Positions 28,101-35,583 of a stretch of DNA of 64,000 nt are shown piece after piece. Made by a program: the position numbers and the translations under genes. The notes under the pieces were generated by a model. The model saw only the letters and a program-made list of their open reading frames with translations, did not search any database and was not told where the DNA came from. This stretch comes from Bacteroidota bacterium (GTDB lineage: Bacteria; Bacteroidota; Bacteroidia; Bacteroidales; Prolixibacteraceae). Positions within the stretch are counted from its first letter, which is position 1, and every line of letters begins with the position of its first letter. The stretch lies in assembly GCA_023412195.1 (NCBI GenBank), contig JAEYNZ010000126.1, positions 62,001-126,000 of the forward strand. The letters are read 5' to 3'.

Positions 28101-28844
28101 AAAATCATTTATTATGCCGATGATGGTAACCATGATGCCCATGGAGCCTACGAGAACTTTATCATCGGAGGATCTGCTTCACAAATAGCCGACAATAAAG
28201 GACCTGAAATAGAATTGTTTCTTGAATCACCAGATTTCAGACAAGGTGACAGGGTAAGCCGGAATCCCATGCTGTTTGCCAACCTGTCAGATGAGAATGG
28301 CATCAATATGGTAGGCTCCGGGATCGGACATGACATTACTGCCATTCTTGATAACGACAATTCTAAGGTAATAATACTTAACAATTACTACCAGTCTGAG
28401 ATGGATGATTTCACCCGGGGTTCTATCAGGTTTCCGCTTAAAGACCTGTCTATAGGAAAACACACCCTGACATTAAAAGCATGGGATGTTGCCAATAATT
28501 CAACTGAGGCAACCATTGAATTCGAAGTGGGTGGTGAATTTTATATCTCAGAAGTGTCTAATTATCCCAACCCTGTAAATGATTTTACCTTCTTTAAATT
28601 TGAACATAATCAGGCTGATGCTGTTTTTGAAACTGTTTTTGAAGTATTTGACCAGACGGGACAGCGGGTGGATTATTTTACTTCCCGGGTCAGTTCAAAC
28701 GGACTGGAAAGCAATCCTGTGCGTTGGGATCTGGCTGAAGCAAAGGTTTTATTGCGAAGCGGCATTTATATCTACAGGGTAACTGTCCAGTCGGGTGATG
28801 GATCTATTGCTTCAAAATCGGGTAAAATGATTGTTGCACGATAA
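25122..28844 (+). CDS. porU: Type IX secretion system sortase PorU
   Basis: 1240 residues. PorU is the gingipain-like (peptidase C25) sortase that removes the C-terminal signal of T9SS cargo on the cell surface and links it to lipopolysaccharide. The signal peptide is short (MNKLYILLLIFITGFSA). The C25 domain spans roughly residues 520-900, with probable catalytic His756 in NYIGHANARWIADE and Cys790 in VTATCEFSRFD. The C-terminal 90 residues (SEVSNYPNPVNDFTFFKFEH to SGIYIYRV) form a T9SS-type sorting domain. It is followed 112 nt later by porV, its partner in the attachment complex. Confidence 0.96.
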   Translation: MNKLYILLLIFITGFSANDVRKEIVVLQWMKVSDPENKLGYTLADAGYERPGSVIPLYFKMIPLENPTQDFHFVIENPVFEAIEILPETFGTEEVKGELQIKKTRLHSAGTSSVEIQIPAIILKDNKVMLLKKFELKRIPNKLKSAVAAKLEWKKESVLREGKWVKISTEEKGIYTIPYSKLSAWGFSNPSQVKVFGAGGMILSENPGTINYDDLPQVAVWHGKNNGTDCLFFYAPGYVEWKHVTSENFLEHTTHNYTTKGTFFLSESGNLKNVQLLPEVSTPATHSASYFDEYMLHENETSNLLESGKQWFGEKFGHGTTHSFNFQISDPENSSTVRFRIKAAARSSLVSEMQVLKEQTSLGKIEFSRVNTSSSTDDFANEKIALFTTPAIPGSLNLNLRYNGSGAGPEAWLDFIEVHYRRKLKAGSQPLFFRNIETTGAGNILEFSLETGSSDTKVWDVTDMFNISEVPLKISGNVATGKQSSATLREYVVFTPNGTFQEPELVGDVENQNLHALSTPEFLIISHQNFMLQANDLADFHRTYDGMEVEVVPAGQVYNEFSSGNKDATGIRNFIKMFYDRNEGLKYVLLFGDGSYDNRNIKTGSFTFLPTFQSDNSLSPVASFVTDDYFVMLDPGESVYSGAIDLGIGRIPASTTFQADLAVKKVRDYHSQGALGSWRNNISFIGDDEDGNMHMQDSEKLTTDINNNHPEFITDKIYFDAYRQITGPGGESYPEVTSAINQRVKDGILLLNYIGHANARWIADERVLDISHINAWSNTKNLFIFVTATCEFSRFDADVTSAGEYVLFNPNGGGIGLFTTTRLVFAYSNYLLSRSFYNFVFRKNENGEHHRMGDIMRLAKINTINTINKRNFSLLSNPAMKLSYPRHSVVTSSINGNEISEIPDTLGALQKVTVSGFVADAFDNKLSNFNGRIIPVVYDKAAMKKTRGNGGETPMEFKVQENIIFRGLAEVKNGDFTFSFVIPKDISYKTGLGKIIYYADDGNHDAHGAYENFIIGGSASQIADNKGPEIELFLESPDFRQGDRVSRNPMLFANLSDENGINMVGSGIGHDITAILDNDNSKVIILNNYYQSEMDDFTRGSIRFPLKDLSIGKHTLTLKAWDVANNSTEATIEFEVGGEFYISEVSNYPNPVNDFTFFKFEHNQADAVFETVFEVFDQTGQRVDYFTSRVSSNGLESNPVRWDLAEAKVLLRSGIYIYRVTVQSGDGSIASKSGKMIVAR

Positions 28845-28901
28845 ATTTTTTCCGCATATGTACTTTTTACCCGAAACATGCGTTATCTGTTTTTAGTTTA
28901 A

Positions 28902-28932
28902 TTGTTGCAGAAATCATATTAGTGTATCTTTG
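28902..28932 (+). promoter_or_regulatory. Promoter of porV
   Basis: TTG (28902-28904), 20-nt spacer, TATCTTTG (28925-28932). Start of transcription near 28938 leaves about 18 nt before the porV ATG at 28956. So porV can be expressed apart from porU. Confidence 0.6.
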
Positions 28933-28955
28933 CAGCTCCAATTTTACGATGGATT

Positions 28956-30128
28956 ATGATAAAATTACGTTTACTTCTGGTTCTCGCGTTAGCTGTTTCA
29001 ACATCAGCAATTGTTAAAGGGCAGGCTACTACTTCAGGAGCCAATACAATTACCACTGCTGTTCCTTTCCTGTCAATCACCCCCGACTCCCGGGCGGGTG
29101 GTATGGGTGATGCGGGGGTTGGAACAACGCCCGATTTAAGTTCACAGCACTGGAACCCGGCAAAATATGCATTTATGGAAAGCGATATGGGTGTGAGCCT
29201 CTCCTACTCTCCCTGGCTGCGAGCCCTGGTCGATGATATTAACCTTGCATACCTGGTGGGTTATAAAAAACTTGATGATGTTCAGACCATCAGCAGTTCG
29301 CTTCGCTATTTCTCGCTTGGCGATATCATTTTCACAAGTGAATTTGCAGAATTTATGGGCCAGCAAAGCCCCAATGAATTTGCTTTTGACCTTGGGTACT
29401 CCCGGTTGCTGTCAGAAGTATTTTCAGGAGCAGTGGCAGTAAGATATATACGTTCTGATTTAACAGGAGGGCAACTTATCAATGGAGTTGAATCGAAAGC
29501 AGGAAACTCTTTTGCAGCCGATGTTGCTTTTTATTACCACACCCAGTTTCGTGCCAACCGTAAGGATAACGTTTTTTCAGCAGGTATAAACATCCAGAAT
29601 ATTGGTGCGAAAATCTCGTATACCGATGGTGAAATAAAAGATTTCATTCCTACAATGATGAAACTGGGAGCAGCCTATACCACCGAACTCGATGAATACA
29701 ACACGTTCACTTTTGCAGTTGAAGCCAACAAATTACTGGTTCCGACTCCACCTGCCGACACCACCCTTTTTGAAGACGGTGCTATTATTTATCCGGGTGG
29801 AATAAATTCCGACAAATCTGTTATTGCAGGTGTATTCTCTTCATTTACCGATGCTCCGGGAGGATTAAAGGAAGAACTGCAGGAAATAAATCTTTCAGCT
29901 GGTGTAGAATACTGGTATAACAAACAGTTTGCCCTGCGTGCCGGATATTTCTACGAACACGAAAACAAGGGAAACAGGACATTTCTGACAGCCGGTGCTG
30001 GTTTCAAGATGAATGTATTTGCTCTTGACTTCTCTTACCTGCTGCCAACCCAAAGAAACCATCCACTGGAAAATACCTTGCGTTTTACCCTTTCTTTCGA
30101 CGTGGAAGCTTTCAGCAATCAACGCTAA
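28956..30128 (+). CDS. porV: Type IX secretion outer membrane protein PorV (LptO)
   Basis: 390 residues with a signal peptide (MIKLRLLLVLALAVSTSAIVKGQ). A FadL-like outer-membrane barrel that carries T9SS cargo from the SprA translocon to PorU. The hallmark stretch TAVPFLSITPDSRAGGMGDA directly follows the mature N terminus, with SSQHWNPAKYAF after it. It ends in an aromatic strand typical of barrels. The stop is 1 nt from the ispF ATG, so the two are translationally linked. Confidence 0.95.
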   Translation: MIKLRLLLVLALAVSTSAIVKGQATTSGANTITTAVPFLSITPDSRAGGMGDAGVGTTPDLSSQHWNPAKYAFMESDMGVSLSYSPWLRALVDDINLAYLVGYKKLDDVQTISSSLRYFSLGDIIFTSEFAEFMGQQSPNEFAFDLGYSRLLSEVFSGAVAVRYIRSDLTGGQLINGVESKAGNSFAADVAFYYHTQFRANRKDNVFSAGINIQNIGAKISYTDGEIKDFIPTMMKLGAAYTTELDEYNTFTFAVEANKLLVPTPPADTTLFEDGAIIYPGGINSDKSVIAGVFSSFTDAPGGLKEELQEINLSAGVEYWYNKQFALRAGYFYEHENKGNRTFLTAGAGFKMNVFALDFSYLLPTQRNHPLENTLRFTLSFDVEAFSNQR

Positions 30129-30129
30129 A

Positions 30130-30609
30130 ATGTACCGGATAGGACAAGGATATGATGTACACCGCCTTGCCGAAGGTGAAACCTTATGGCTTGGCGGTAT
30201 TTTAATTCCCCATACTAAAGGCACAATTGCCCATTCAGATGGTGACGTGCTTATACACGCTTTATGTGATGCACTATTGGGTGCCCTTAGCCTGGGGGAT
30301 ATCGGAACACATTTCCCCGATACATCAGACAGGTACAAAAACATCGACAGTAAAATATTGCTGGCTGAAACCAATAAACTTATTCATGAAAAAGGATTTG
30401 AAATTGTTAACATCGATTCTACAATAAGTGCCCAAAAACCAAAATTAAAACCCTACATCCCCGGAATTAAAAATAAACTTGCACAGGTACTTGGCATTTC
30501 AGCAGAACAGGTTTCGGTAAAGGCAACCACCACCGAAGAAATGGGATTTGAAGGCAGGGAGGAAGGAATTTCGGCACAGGCAGTAGTTTTGCTGGAAAAG
30601 AAGATTTAA
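30130..30609 (+). CDS. ispF: 2-C-methyl-D-erythritol 2,4-cyclodiphosphate synthase
   Basis: 159 residues, normal length. IspF makes the cyclic diphosphate in the methylerythritol phosphate route to isoprenoids. Motifs: GYDVHR with metal-binding Asp and His near the start, AHSDGDVLIHALCDALLGA, DIGTHFPDT and the terminal KATTTEEMGFEGREEG. The ATG at 30130 is chosen because the family starts with a short strand before GxGYDVH; the frame extends upstream only through porV. It presumably rides on the porV transcript. Confidence 0.96.
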   Translation: MYRIGQGYDVHRLAEGETLWLGGILIPHTKGTIAHSDGDVLIHALCDALLGALSLGDIGTHFPDTSDRYKNIDSKILLAETNKLIHEKGFEIVNIDSTISAQKPKLKPYIPGIKNKLAQVLGISAEQVSVKATTTEEMGFEGREEGISAQAVVLLEKKI

Positions 30610-30666
30610 TATTCCACAAATTTTCCCCACCTAAACCTTTTTCACCGATAGAGGTTTATTCTGAAT

Positions 30667-31047
30667 ATGAATACAAATAAAAAAGTTAATAAAAGAACCC
30701 TGGTTATAGGTGCCAGTGTTAAACCTGAACGCTACTCAAACAAGGCAATAAAGCTTTTAACGGAATACGGTCATGAAGTTGTTGCCCTGGCTAAAAGACA
30801 AGGGTCTGTGGAGGGAATACCCATCGAAACAGTATTTCCCCAAAACGATGATATCCATACAGTATCGCTGTATGTTGGGCCTGCACATCAGCCTGAGTAC
30901 TACGACCAGCTGCTAAGTCTGAACCCCCGTAGGGTGATATTTAATCCGGGAACAGAAAACAGTGAGCTTAAGGAAAAACTGGATAAAGCAGGAATAACAA
31001 CAGTGGAAGGTTGCACACTTGTCATGCTGCGTTACGGGTATTATTAA
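30667..31047 (+). CDS. CoA-binding domain protein
   Basis: 126 residues forming a single Rossmann-like CoA_binding_2 domain: TLVIGASVKPERYSNKAIKLL at the start, VSLYVGP in the centre, VIFNPGTENSEL and VEGCTLVML near the end. Stand-alone members of this family are common and mostly uncharacterised; binding of CoA or a nucleotide is predicted from the fold. It is 57 nt after ispF and probably in the same transcript, with the broken thioredoxin-like gene after it. Confidence 0.88.
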   Translation: MNTNKKVNKRTLVIGASVKPERYSNKAIKLLTEYGHEVVALAKRQGSVEGIPIETVFPQNDDIHTVSLYVGPAHQPEYYDQLLSLNPRRVIFNPGTENSELKEKLDKAGITTVEGCTLVMLRYGYY

Positions 31048-31078
31048 ACCTGCATTTCATCCTCTGCCGAACAAATTT

Positions 31079-31417
31079 ATGACAGAAGAAATTCACACAC
31101 AGGAACAATTCAACCGGCTGGCAGCTGCTGAACCTGCTTTGCTGGCATATTTTTTCTACAGATTTCTGCAACGTATGCAAATCATTAAGGCCAAAAGTAG
31201 AAAGTCTCATTCAGGAAGAATTTCCTCTTATAAGAACAGTTTATGTCAATTCGGAAAAAAACCCTGAAATAGCAGGACAGTACCGTATTTTCACTGCACC
31301 GGTTATCCTTGTTTTTTTGAGGGCAGGGAGACACTGCGTAAAATGCGAAATGTCGGCATAAATGAATTACGACAGGATCTGCAAAGGCCTTATTCATTAT
31401 TTTTCTCCGGAGAGTAA
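31079..31417 (+). pseudogene. Thioredoxin-fold protein with two frameshifts
   Basis: Three frames joined in order give one thioredoxin-like protein of about 112 residues. The first (MTEEIHTQEQFNRLAAAEPA) runs to a T6 run at 31150-31155. Removing one T leads to FSTDFCNVCKSLRPKVESL, with a CxxC redox site, and YRIFTAPVILVF with the cis-proline loop. A T7 run at 31312-31318 then needs one extra T to reach FEGRETLRKMRNVGINEL and the stop at 31415-31417. Everything else fits the fold, so damage is recent or the base runs are miscalled. Lies 31 nt after the CoA-binding gene. Confidence 0.8.
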
Positions 31418-31873
31418 AAGTACATTCCCGGTAGAATACCAAATACTACCCAAAAAAAGGCATCTGGTGCAATTTGAATTTGCTTTATCAGGCGATTAAA
31501 AACAGGAACCAAAACAGCAGAACGCACTCAATTACCTCAGGAAATAATAATATTGCCTAAAATAAATTCTTGGCAGAGTGTACAATAGCTCATTGAAAAA
31601 TTAATTCAAAATTGAAATGCCAGATACTTATTTACGACACCTTAAGTAATGTAATGTGGAACTTAAGGACATTTGAAACTGCCATCTGATTGTCATCATT
31701 ATTATGATTAGTTTTACCAGTTAATTCTAAATATTGCCATTTTTGTCAGCTTTTCCTGTTGGCTCATCTTTTGATTAATCATCTCCGGCGGTAAAAACTG
31801 CCCTTTCCCCGAAAACATGTGAAAGTTATTTGTTATAATGATTGATATTTGAACTTATTTAATTCTAAAGAAA
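31418..31873. other. Intergenic stretch with no recognised feature
   Basis: 456 nt, A/T-rich. Stops occur in all frames. I see no promoter with both boxes, no strong hairpin with a U tract and no RNA gene. The promoter of the LemA gene must lie near its right end, but no exact TAnnTTTG box was found. Confidence 0.5.
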
Positions 31874-32452
31874 ATGAAAAAGAGTTTAGTTGTTCTTTTT
31901 TTAGCAGTTTCAGGCTTGTTTTTATCAGGCTGCGGTTACAACCGAATGGTTGAACTTGAAGAACAGGTGACTTCTCAGTGGTCGCAGGTTGAAAATGTTT
32001 ACCAGCGCCGCGCCGATCTTATACCAAACCTTGTAAATACTGTCAGGGGTTATGCTGATCACGAACAGGAGACATTTGTTGAAGTGGTTGAAGCACGGGC
32101 CAAGGCAACTTCTGTTAATGTTGATGCCGATAATTTATCACCCCAGGCCATTGAACAGTTCAATCAGGCACAGGCAGGCCTTACATCCGCATTAAGCCGG
32201 CTGATGGTTGTAGTAGAACAATATCCTGATCTTAAAGCCAATCAGAATTTTCTGGATTTGCAGGCTCAGCTTGAAGGGACTGAGAACAGAATTGCCGTTG
32301 AACGCAGAAAGTTTAATGAAGTTTCCCAAAATTACAACGCCTATATCAGAAAGTTCCCGCAAATGATTTATGCAGGATGGTTTGGTTTTGAAAAGAAAGA
32401 TTATTTTGAAGCCCAACCCGGTTCGGAACAGGCACCTGAAGTGCAGTTTTAA
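31874..32452 (+). CDS. LemA family lipoprotein
   Basis: 192 residues. A lipoprotein signal (VVLFLAVSGLFLSGCGYN) is followed by the helical LemA domain: VTSQWSQVENVYQRRADLIPNLVNTVRGY, ARAKAT, AGLTSALSRLMVVVEQYPDLKANQNFLDLQ and the final QMIYAGWFGF. LemA proteins are membrane-linked four-helix bundles of unclear function, typically encoded beside TPM-domain proteins, as here. First gene of a three-gene cluster; 12 nt to the next. Confidence 0.93.
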   Translation: MKKSLVVLFLAVSGLFLSGCGYNRMVELEEQVTSQWSQVENVYQRRADLIPNLVNTVRGYADHEQETFVEVVEARAKATSVNVDADNLSPQAIEQFNQAQAGLTSALSRLMVVVEQYPDLKANQNFLDLQAQLEGTENRIAVERRKFNEVSQNYNAYIRKFPQMIYAGWFGFEKKDYFEAQPGSEQAPEVQF

Positions 32453-32464
32453 ATACTTTGAAAT

Positions 32465-32899
32465 ATGAATGTCAGAAAGTACTTTTCAGAAAAGGAAAAG
32501 CTTCAGATTAAAAATGCCATTCGTGCTGCCGAATTTAATACCTCAGGCGAAATACGTGTACATATAGAAAGTCATTGTAAAGAAAATGTGCTCGACAGGG
32601 CAGCCTTCTGGTTTGAAGAACTGGATATGCATAAAACCGAATTGCGAAATGCCGTCCTTTTCTATCTCGCCATTGAGGATCATCAATTTGCAATTCTTGG
32701 AGATGCAGGAATCAATCAGAAAGTTCCTGTAAACTTCTGGGAGAACATTAAAGAACTGATGTCAGAAAAATTTAAGGAAGGCAATTTTACCGAAGGCCTT
32801 TCCACCGGAGTATTAATGGCCGGAGAACAATTGAAGCAACATTTTCCCTGGAAGAGCGATGATGTGAACGAACTTACAGATGATATATCTTTTGGATAA
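32465..32899 (+). CDS. TPM domain protein without a signal peptide
   Basis: 144 residues. Compact TPM (YgcG-like) domain: EKLQIKNAIRAAEFNTSGEIRVHIE, LDRAAFWFEELDMHKTELRNAVLFYLA, FAILGDAGINQKVP. No signal peptide or membrane segment is evident, so this copy is probably cytoplasmic or peripheral, unlike its neighbour. Its stop precedes the next ATG by only 4 nt. TPM domains have been linked to acid phosphatase activity and to photosystem repair in plants; the role in the LemA cluster is unknown. Confidence 0.85.
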   Translation: MNVRKYFSEKEKLQIKNAIRAAEFNTSGEIRVHIESHCKENVLDRAAFWFEELDMHKTELRNAVLFYLAIEDHQFAILGDAGINQKVPVNFWENIKELMSEKFKEGNFTEGLSTGVLMAGEQLKQHFPWKSDDVNELTDDISFG

Positions 32900-32903
32900 A
32901 AAA

Positions 32904-33680
32904 ATGAAGAACCTGATATTTTTAATTATAGCAATCTTTTTTGCAACTACTTTAAAGGCAGAAATCCCTGGCAGGCCAAATCCGCCCAGGCTGGTAAATG
33001 ATTTTGCAGGCATACTTAGTTCTACTGAAAACCAAAACCTCGAAAACAAACTGGTACAGTTTGCCAGGGAAACCTCTACCCAGATTGTTGTGGTTACAGT
33101 TCCTGACCTGGAAGGTTATGACCCGGGTGATTATGCAGTTAGACTGGGAGAAAAATGGGGAGTTGGCCAAAGAGGTGACAACAACGGCCTGGTGATCCTT
33201 GTAAAACCAAAAATATCAAATGAAAGAGGCCAGGTTTATATCGCCACCGGTTACGGACTGGAAGGTGTGCTGCCCGATGCTACAGTAAACGGAACGATCA
33301 TTGATACTGAAATGATTCCATATTTTCAGCAAAACAACTATTACCAGGGGCTTGTAAGCGGAATTGATGTCATCATAGACATAACACGCGGAGAATACAC
33401 AGCAGAATATTATGAAGAAAATAATGCCCGTGAAAGTGGAAGTATTATTCCTTTCATCATTTTCTTTTTCATCTTCTTTGTAATCCTCCCTATCTTCAGA
33501 GGACGCAGCAGAAGAGTTTATTCTCCCGGCAAAAGCCTGCCTTTCTGGTTGGCAATGGGACTGCTGTCAGGAGGACGGTCACACCCCGGTTCCTTTGGTA
33601 ATTTTTCCTCTGGAGGCGGTGGATTTGGCGGATTTGGAGGCGGAAGCTTTGGCGGTGGTGGTGCCGGCGGAAGCTGGTAA
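32904..33680 (+). CDS. Secreted TPM domain membrane protein, glycine-rich C terminus
   Basis: 258 residues from the ATG at 32904, which yields a signal peptide (MKNLIFLIIAIFFATTLKAEI). The TPM domain spans about residues 28-160 (VNDFAGILSSTENQNLENKL, TSTQIVVVTVPDLEGYD, YIATGYGLEGVLPDA). A membrane helix (SIIPFIIFFFIFFVILPIF) follows, then a basic loop and a Gly/Ser/Phe-rich tail ending GGAGGSW. This is the standard YgcG-like architecture. Last of the LemA-TPM-TPM cluster. Convergent with the DUF3078 gene. Confidence 0.9.
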   Translation: MKNLIFLIIAIFFATTLKAEIPGRPNPPRLVNDFAGILSSTENQNLENKLVQFARETSTQIVVVTVPDLEGYDPGDYAVRLGEKWGVGQRGDNNGLVILVKPKISNERGQVYIATGYGLEGVLPDATVNGTIIDTEMIPYFQQNNYYQGLVSGIDVIIDITRGEYTAEYYEENNARESGSIIPFIIFFFIFFVILPIFRGRSRRVYSPGKSLPFWLAMGLLSGGRSHPGSFGNFSSGGGGFGGFGGGSFGGGGAGGSW

Positions 33681-33697
33681 TCAACGCACTCTTACGC

Positions 33698-34588
33698 TCA
33701 GAACCTGTAACTGATGCCCACCCCCAGTATTTGTTTCAACTGGATTCTTCTGCCTTGATTTCCCTGATCATCAATGGGAATCAGTATATCGTGGTCATAA
33801 ATCAGGTTGGCGGTGAAGCTGGCCGATAAATAATCATTGATTTTCATATTAAGCGCTGCATCCCAGTTTACATCTATGTTTTGCGGATTATTGAAGTAAT
33901 TCGAAAATAAAGATAGGCTGGTTGACAGATCCACATTTTGCATGATGGCTGCCTTATATTCAACCTTGGTTGTTGCACCCAATTCAGCCCTGAACTTTTC
34001 GCCAGGTTCCACTCCAAAAGCTCCTGCATCAGACAACATATCATCAGCAACGATCGTAAATTTTGCTGAAAGTGGTGTAAAGAAGATGGATAATGATTCT
34101 GAAGGCTGGTAATCTAGACCAGTGGCAAAAGTCAGATATGCAGGGGCAAGGAAATCAGAAATTTTATTGGAGGTGTCGGGATATTTATATCCGGGTGCAA
34201 ACTGGGTCAGAAAATTAAGATACGTGGAATAAAGCAGGTTTTCGGTGTTCATTTTTACGCCAAGCTTTGAATTCAGTTCCAGTTTATCTTCATTTTTAAT
34301 GACCTGACTTTCTCCTTCTTTCATAAGTCCATAACCTGCTTTAAGAGAATTGTCCCATTGAAGCCTGTCTTTCTCATATACAGCATTATAATCAAAAAGC
34401 CAGATTCCTGAAACTGAACTTTTACCGCCTCCTACCCAATTCGACAGGGAGACCTGGCTAAAATTCAGGGAAGTCTGTCCAACCCTTTTCCAGTATGTAG
34501 TATCCTGAATGTCCTGTGCTGACATATAAAAACTTAAGGGCACAAAAAAAAGAATTAAAATCGATTTTTTAAGATCAGAAGATTTCAT
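33698..34588 (-). CDS. DUF3078 domain secreted protein
   Basis: 296 residues with a signal peptide (SILILFFVPLSFYMSAQ). The body matches the DUF3078 pattern found across Bacteroidetes: WKRVGQTSLNFSQVSLSNWVGGG, WDNSLKAGYGLMK, KNEDKLELNSKLG, and a run of short barrel-like strands ending in GVGISYRF. Probably an outer-membrane beta-barrel; no biochemical role is known to me. Single gene. Confidence 0.85.
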   Translation of the reverse strand: MKSSDLKKSILILFFVPLSFYMSAQDIQDTTYWKRVGQTSLNFSQVSLSNWVGGGKSSVSGIWLFDYNAVYEKDRLQWDNSLKAGYGLMKEGESQVIKNEDKLELNSKLGVKMNTENLLYSTYLNFLTQFAPGYKYPDTSNKISDFLAPAYLTFATGLDYQPSESLSIFFTPLSAKFTIVADDMLSDAGAFGVEPGEKFRAELGATTKVEYKAAIMQNVDLSTSLSLFSNYFNNPQNIDVNWDAALNMKINDYLSASFTANLIYDHDILIPIDDQGNQGRRIQLKQILGVGISYRF

Positions 34589-34677
34589 ATTGGTATTATT
34601 TAGATTTTAAACAATAATAACGGTTAAAGGACAATGGTTTAAAAAATTTCTATCATTAAAGATACAGGATTATAACG

Positions 34678-34710
34678 AAAAAAGTACTGCAAAGGTTGCA
34701 GTACTTTTTT
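34678..34710. terminator. Bidirectional terminator between zinc-ribbon and DUF3078 genes
   Basis: Perfect inverted repeat: six A, then GTACTGCAA, loop AGG, TTGCAGTAC, six T. It lies 25 nt past the stop of the zinc-ribbon gene, which it terminates on the minus strand; the symmetry allows use on either strand. Confidence 0.9.
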
Positions 34711-34734
34711 CAAATGAAATATTTTTTAGCCTTG

Positions 34735-35505
34735 TTATTCTGATTGTACCAGGTTGATGTCTTTATCAACAAGAATGCGGCCGCAATACTCACAAACAAT
34801 GATCTTCTTCCTGTTTGCTATATCCATCTGACGCTGTGGGGGTATCTTGTTAAAACAACCTCCGCACGCATCACGCTGGATGGTAACAACTGCCAATCCG
34901 TTTCTGGCATTTTTACGGATACGTTTAAATGCAGTTAACAGGCGAGGCTCAATAAAAGATTCGATCTTTTCAGATTTATTCTTGAGTTTTTCTTCTTCAA
35001 TCCTGGTTTCCTGAGTAATTTCATCCAGTTCGTTCTTCTTCCTGTCCAGATCTTCTTCCCGTTCCTGCAGCAGCTGCTTCGATGAATTGATGGCTTCCTT
35101 TTTTTCTGCCATCTCAGTACTGAATTCCTTGATCCTTTTTTCCGACAGTTCAATTTCAAGGGTCTGAAACTCAATCTCCTTTGAAAGTGAATCAAATTCC
35201 CGGTTGTTTCTTACATTGCTTTGCTGTTCGGTGTATTTTGCAATAAGAGATTCTGAATCCCTGATGGCAATCTTTTTATTCTTGATAGCTGTTTCAAGTG
35301 TCTTGATCTCATCCTCAAGATTCATTAACCGGGTTTTCAATCCGGCAATTTCATCTTCAAGATCCTGCACTTCAAGTGGAAGTTCTCCCCTGAGTGTCTT
35401 GATCTTGTCAATCTCAGAAACCACACTCTGCAAATCATACATGGCCCTTAATTTATCCTCAACTGACAGGTCCTTGTCATCATGCCTTGAAATCTGTGTA
35501 TTCAT
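34735..35505 (-). CDS. Coiled-coil protein with C4 zinc ribbon (CdsZ/DUF164 type)
   Basis: 256 residues. Residues about 15-190 are a long charged coiled coil (repeating LKTRLMNLEDEIKTLE-type heptads). The C terminus holds a C4 zinc ribbon, CGGCF and CEYCG separated by about 23 residues, with the conserved IPPQRQMDIANRKKI between them. The family is widespread and usually sits next to NIF3-like genes, as here. Proposed roles are in RNA or regulatory binding; no firm function. Last gene of a four-gene minus-strand cluster (M23, MerR, NIF3, zinc ribbon). Confidence 0.88.
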   Translation of the reverse strand: MNTQISRHDDKDLSVEDKLRAMYDLQSVVSEIDKIKTLRGELPLEVQDLEDEIAGLKTRLMNLEDEIKTLETAIKNKKIAIRDSESLIAKYTEQQSNVRNNREFDSLSKEIEFQTLEIELSEKRIKEFSTEMAEKKEAINSSKQLLQEREEDLDRKKNELDEITQETRIEEEKLKNKSEKIESFIEPRLLTAFKRIRKNARNGLAVVTIQRDACGGCFNKIPPQRQMDIANRKKIIVCEYCGRILVDKDINLVQSE

Positions 35506-35583
35506 TATTTGTTCTCTTTTAATTCAACTTATCAACCCAAAAATTAACCATTTTGTTGAATGGCAGTTCCCCCACCCTGTTCA

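Noticed and set aside
30013..30129. N-terminal extension of ispF into porV
   Set aside because: It only reads through the end of porV; the ATG at 30130 fits the IspF family.
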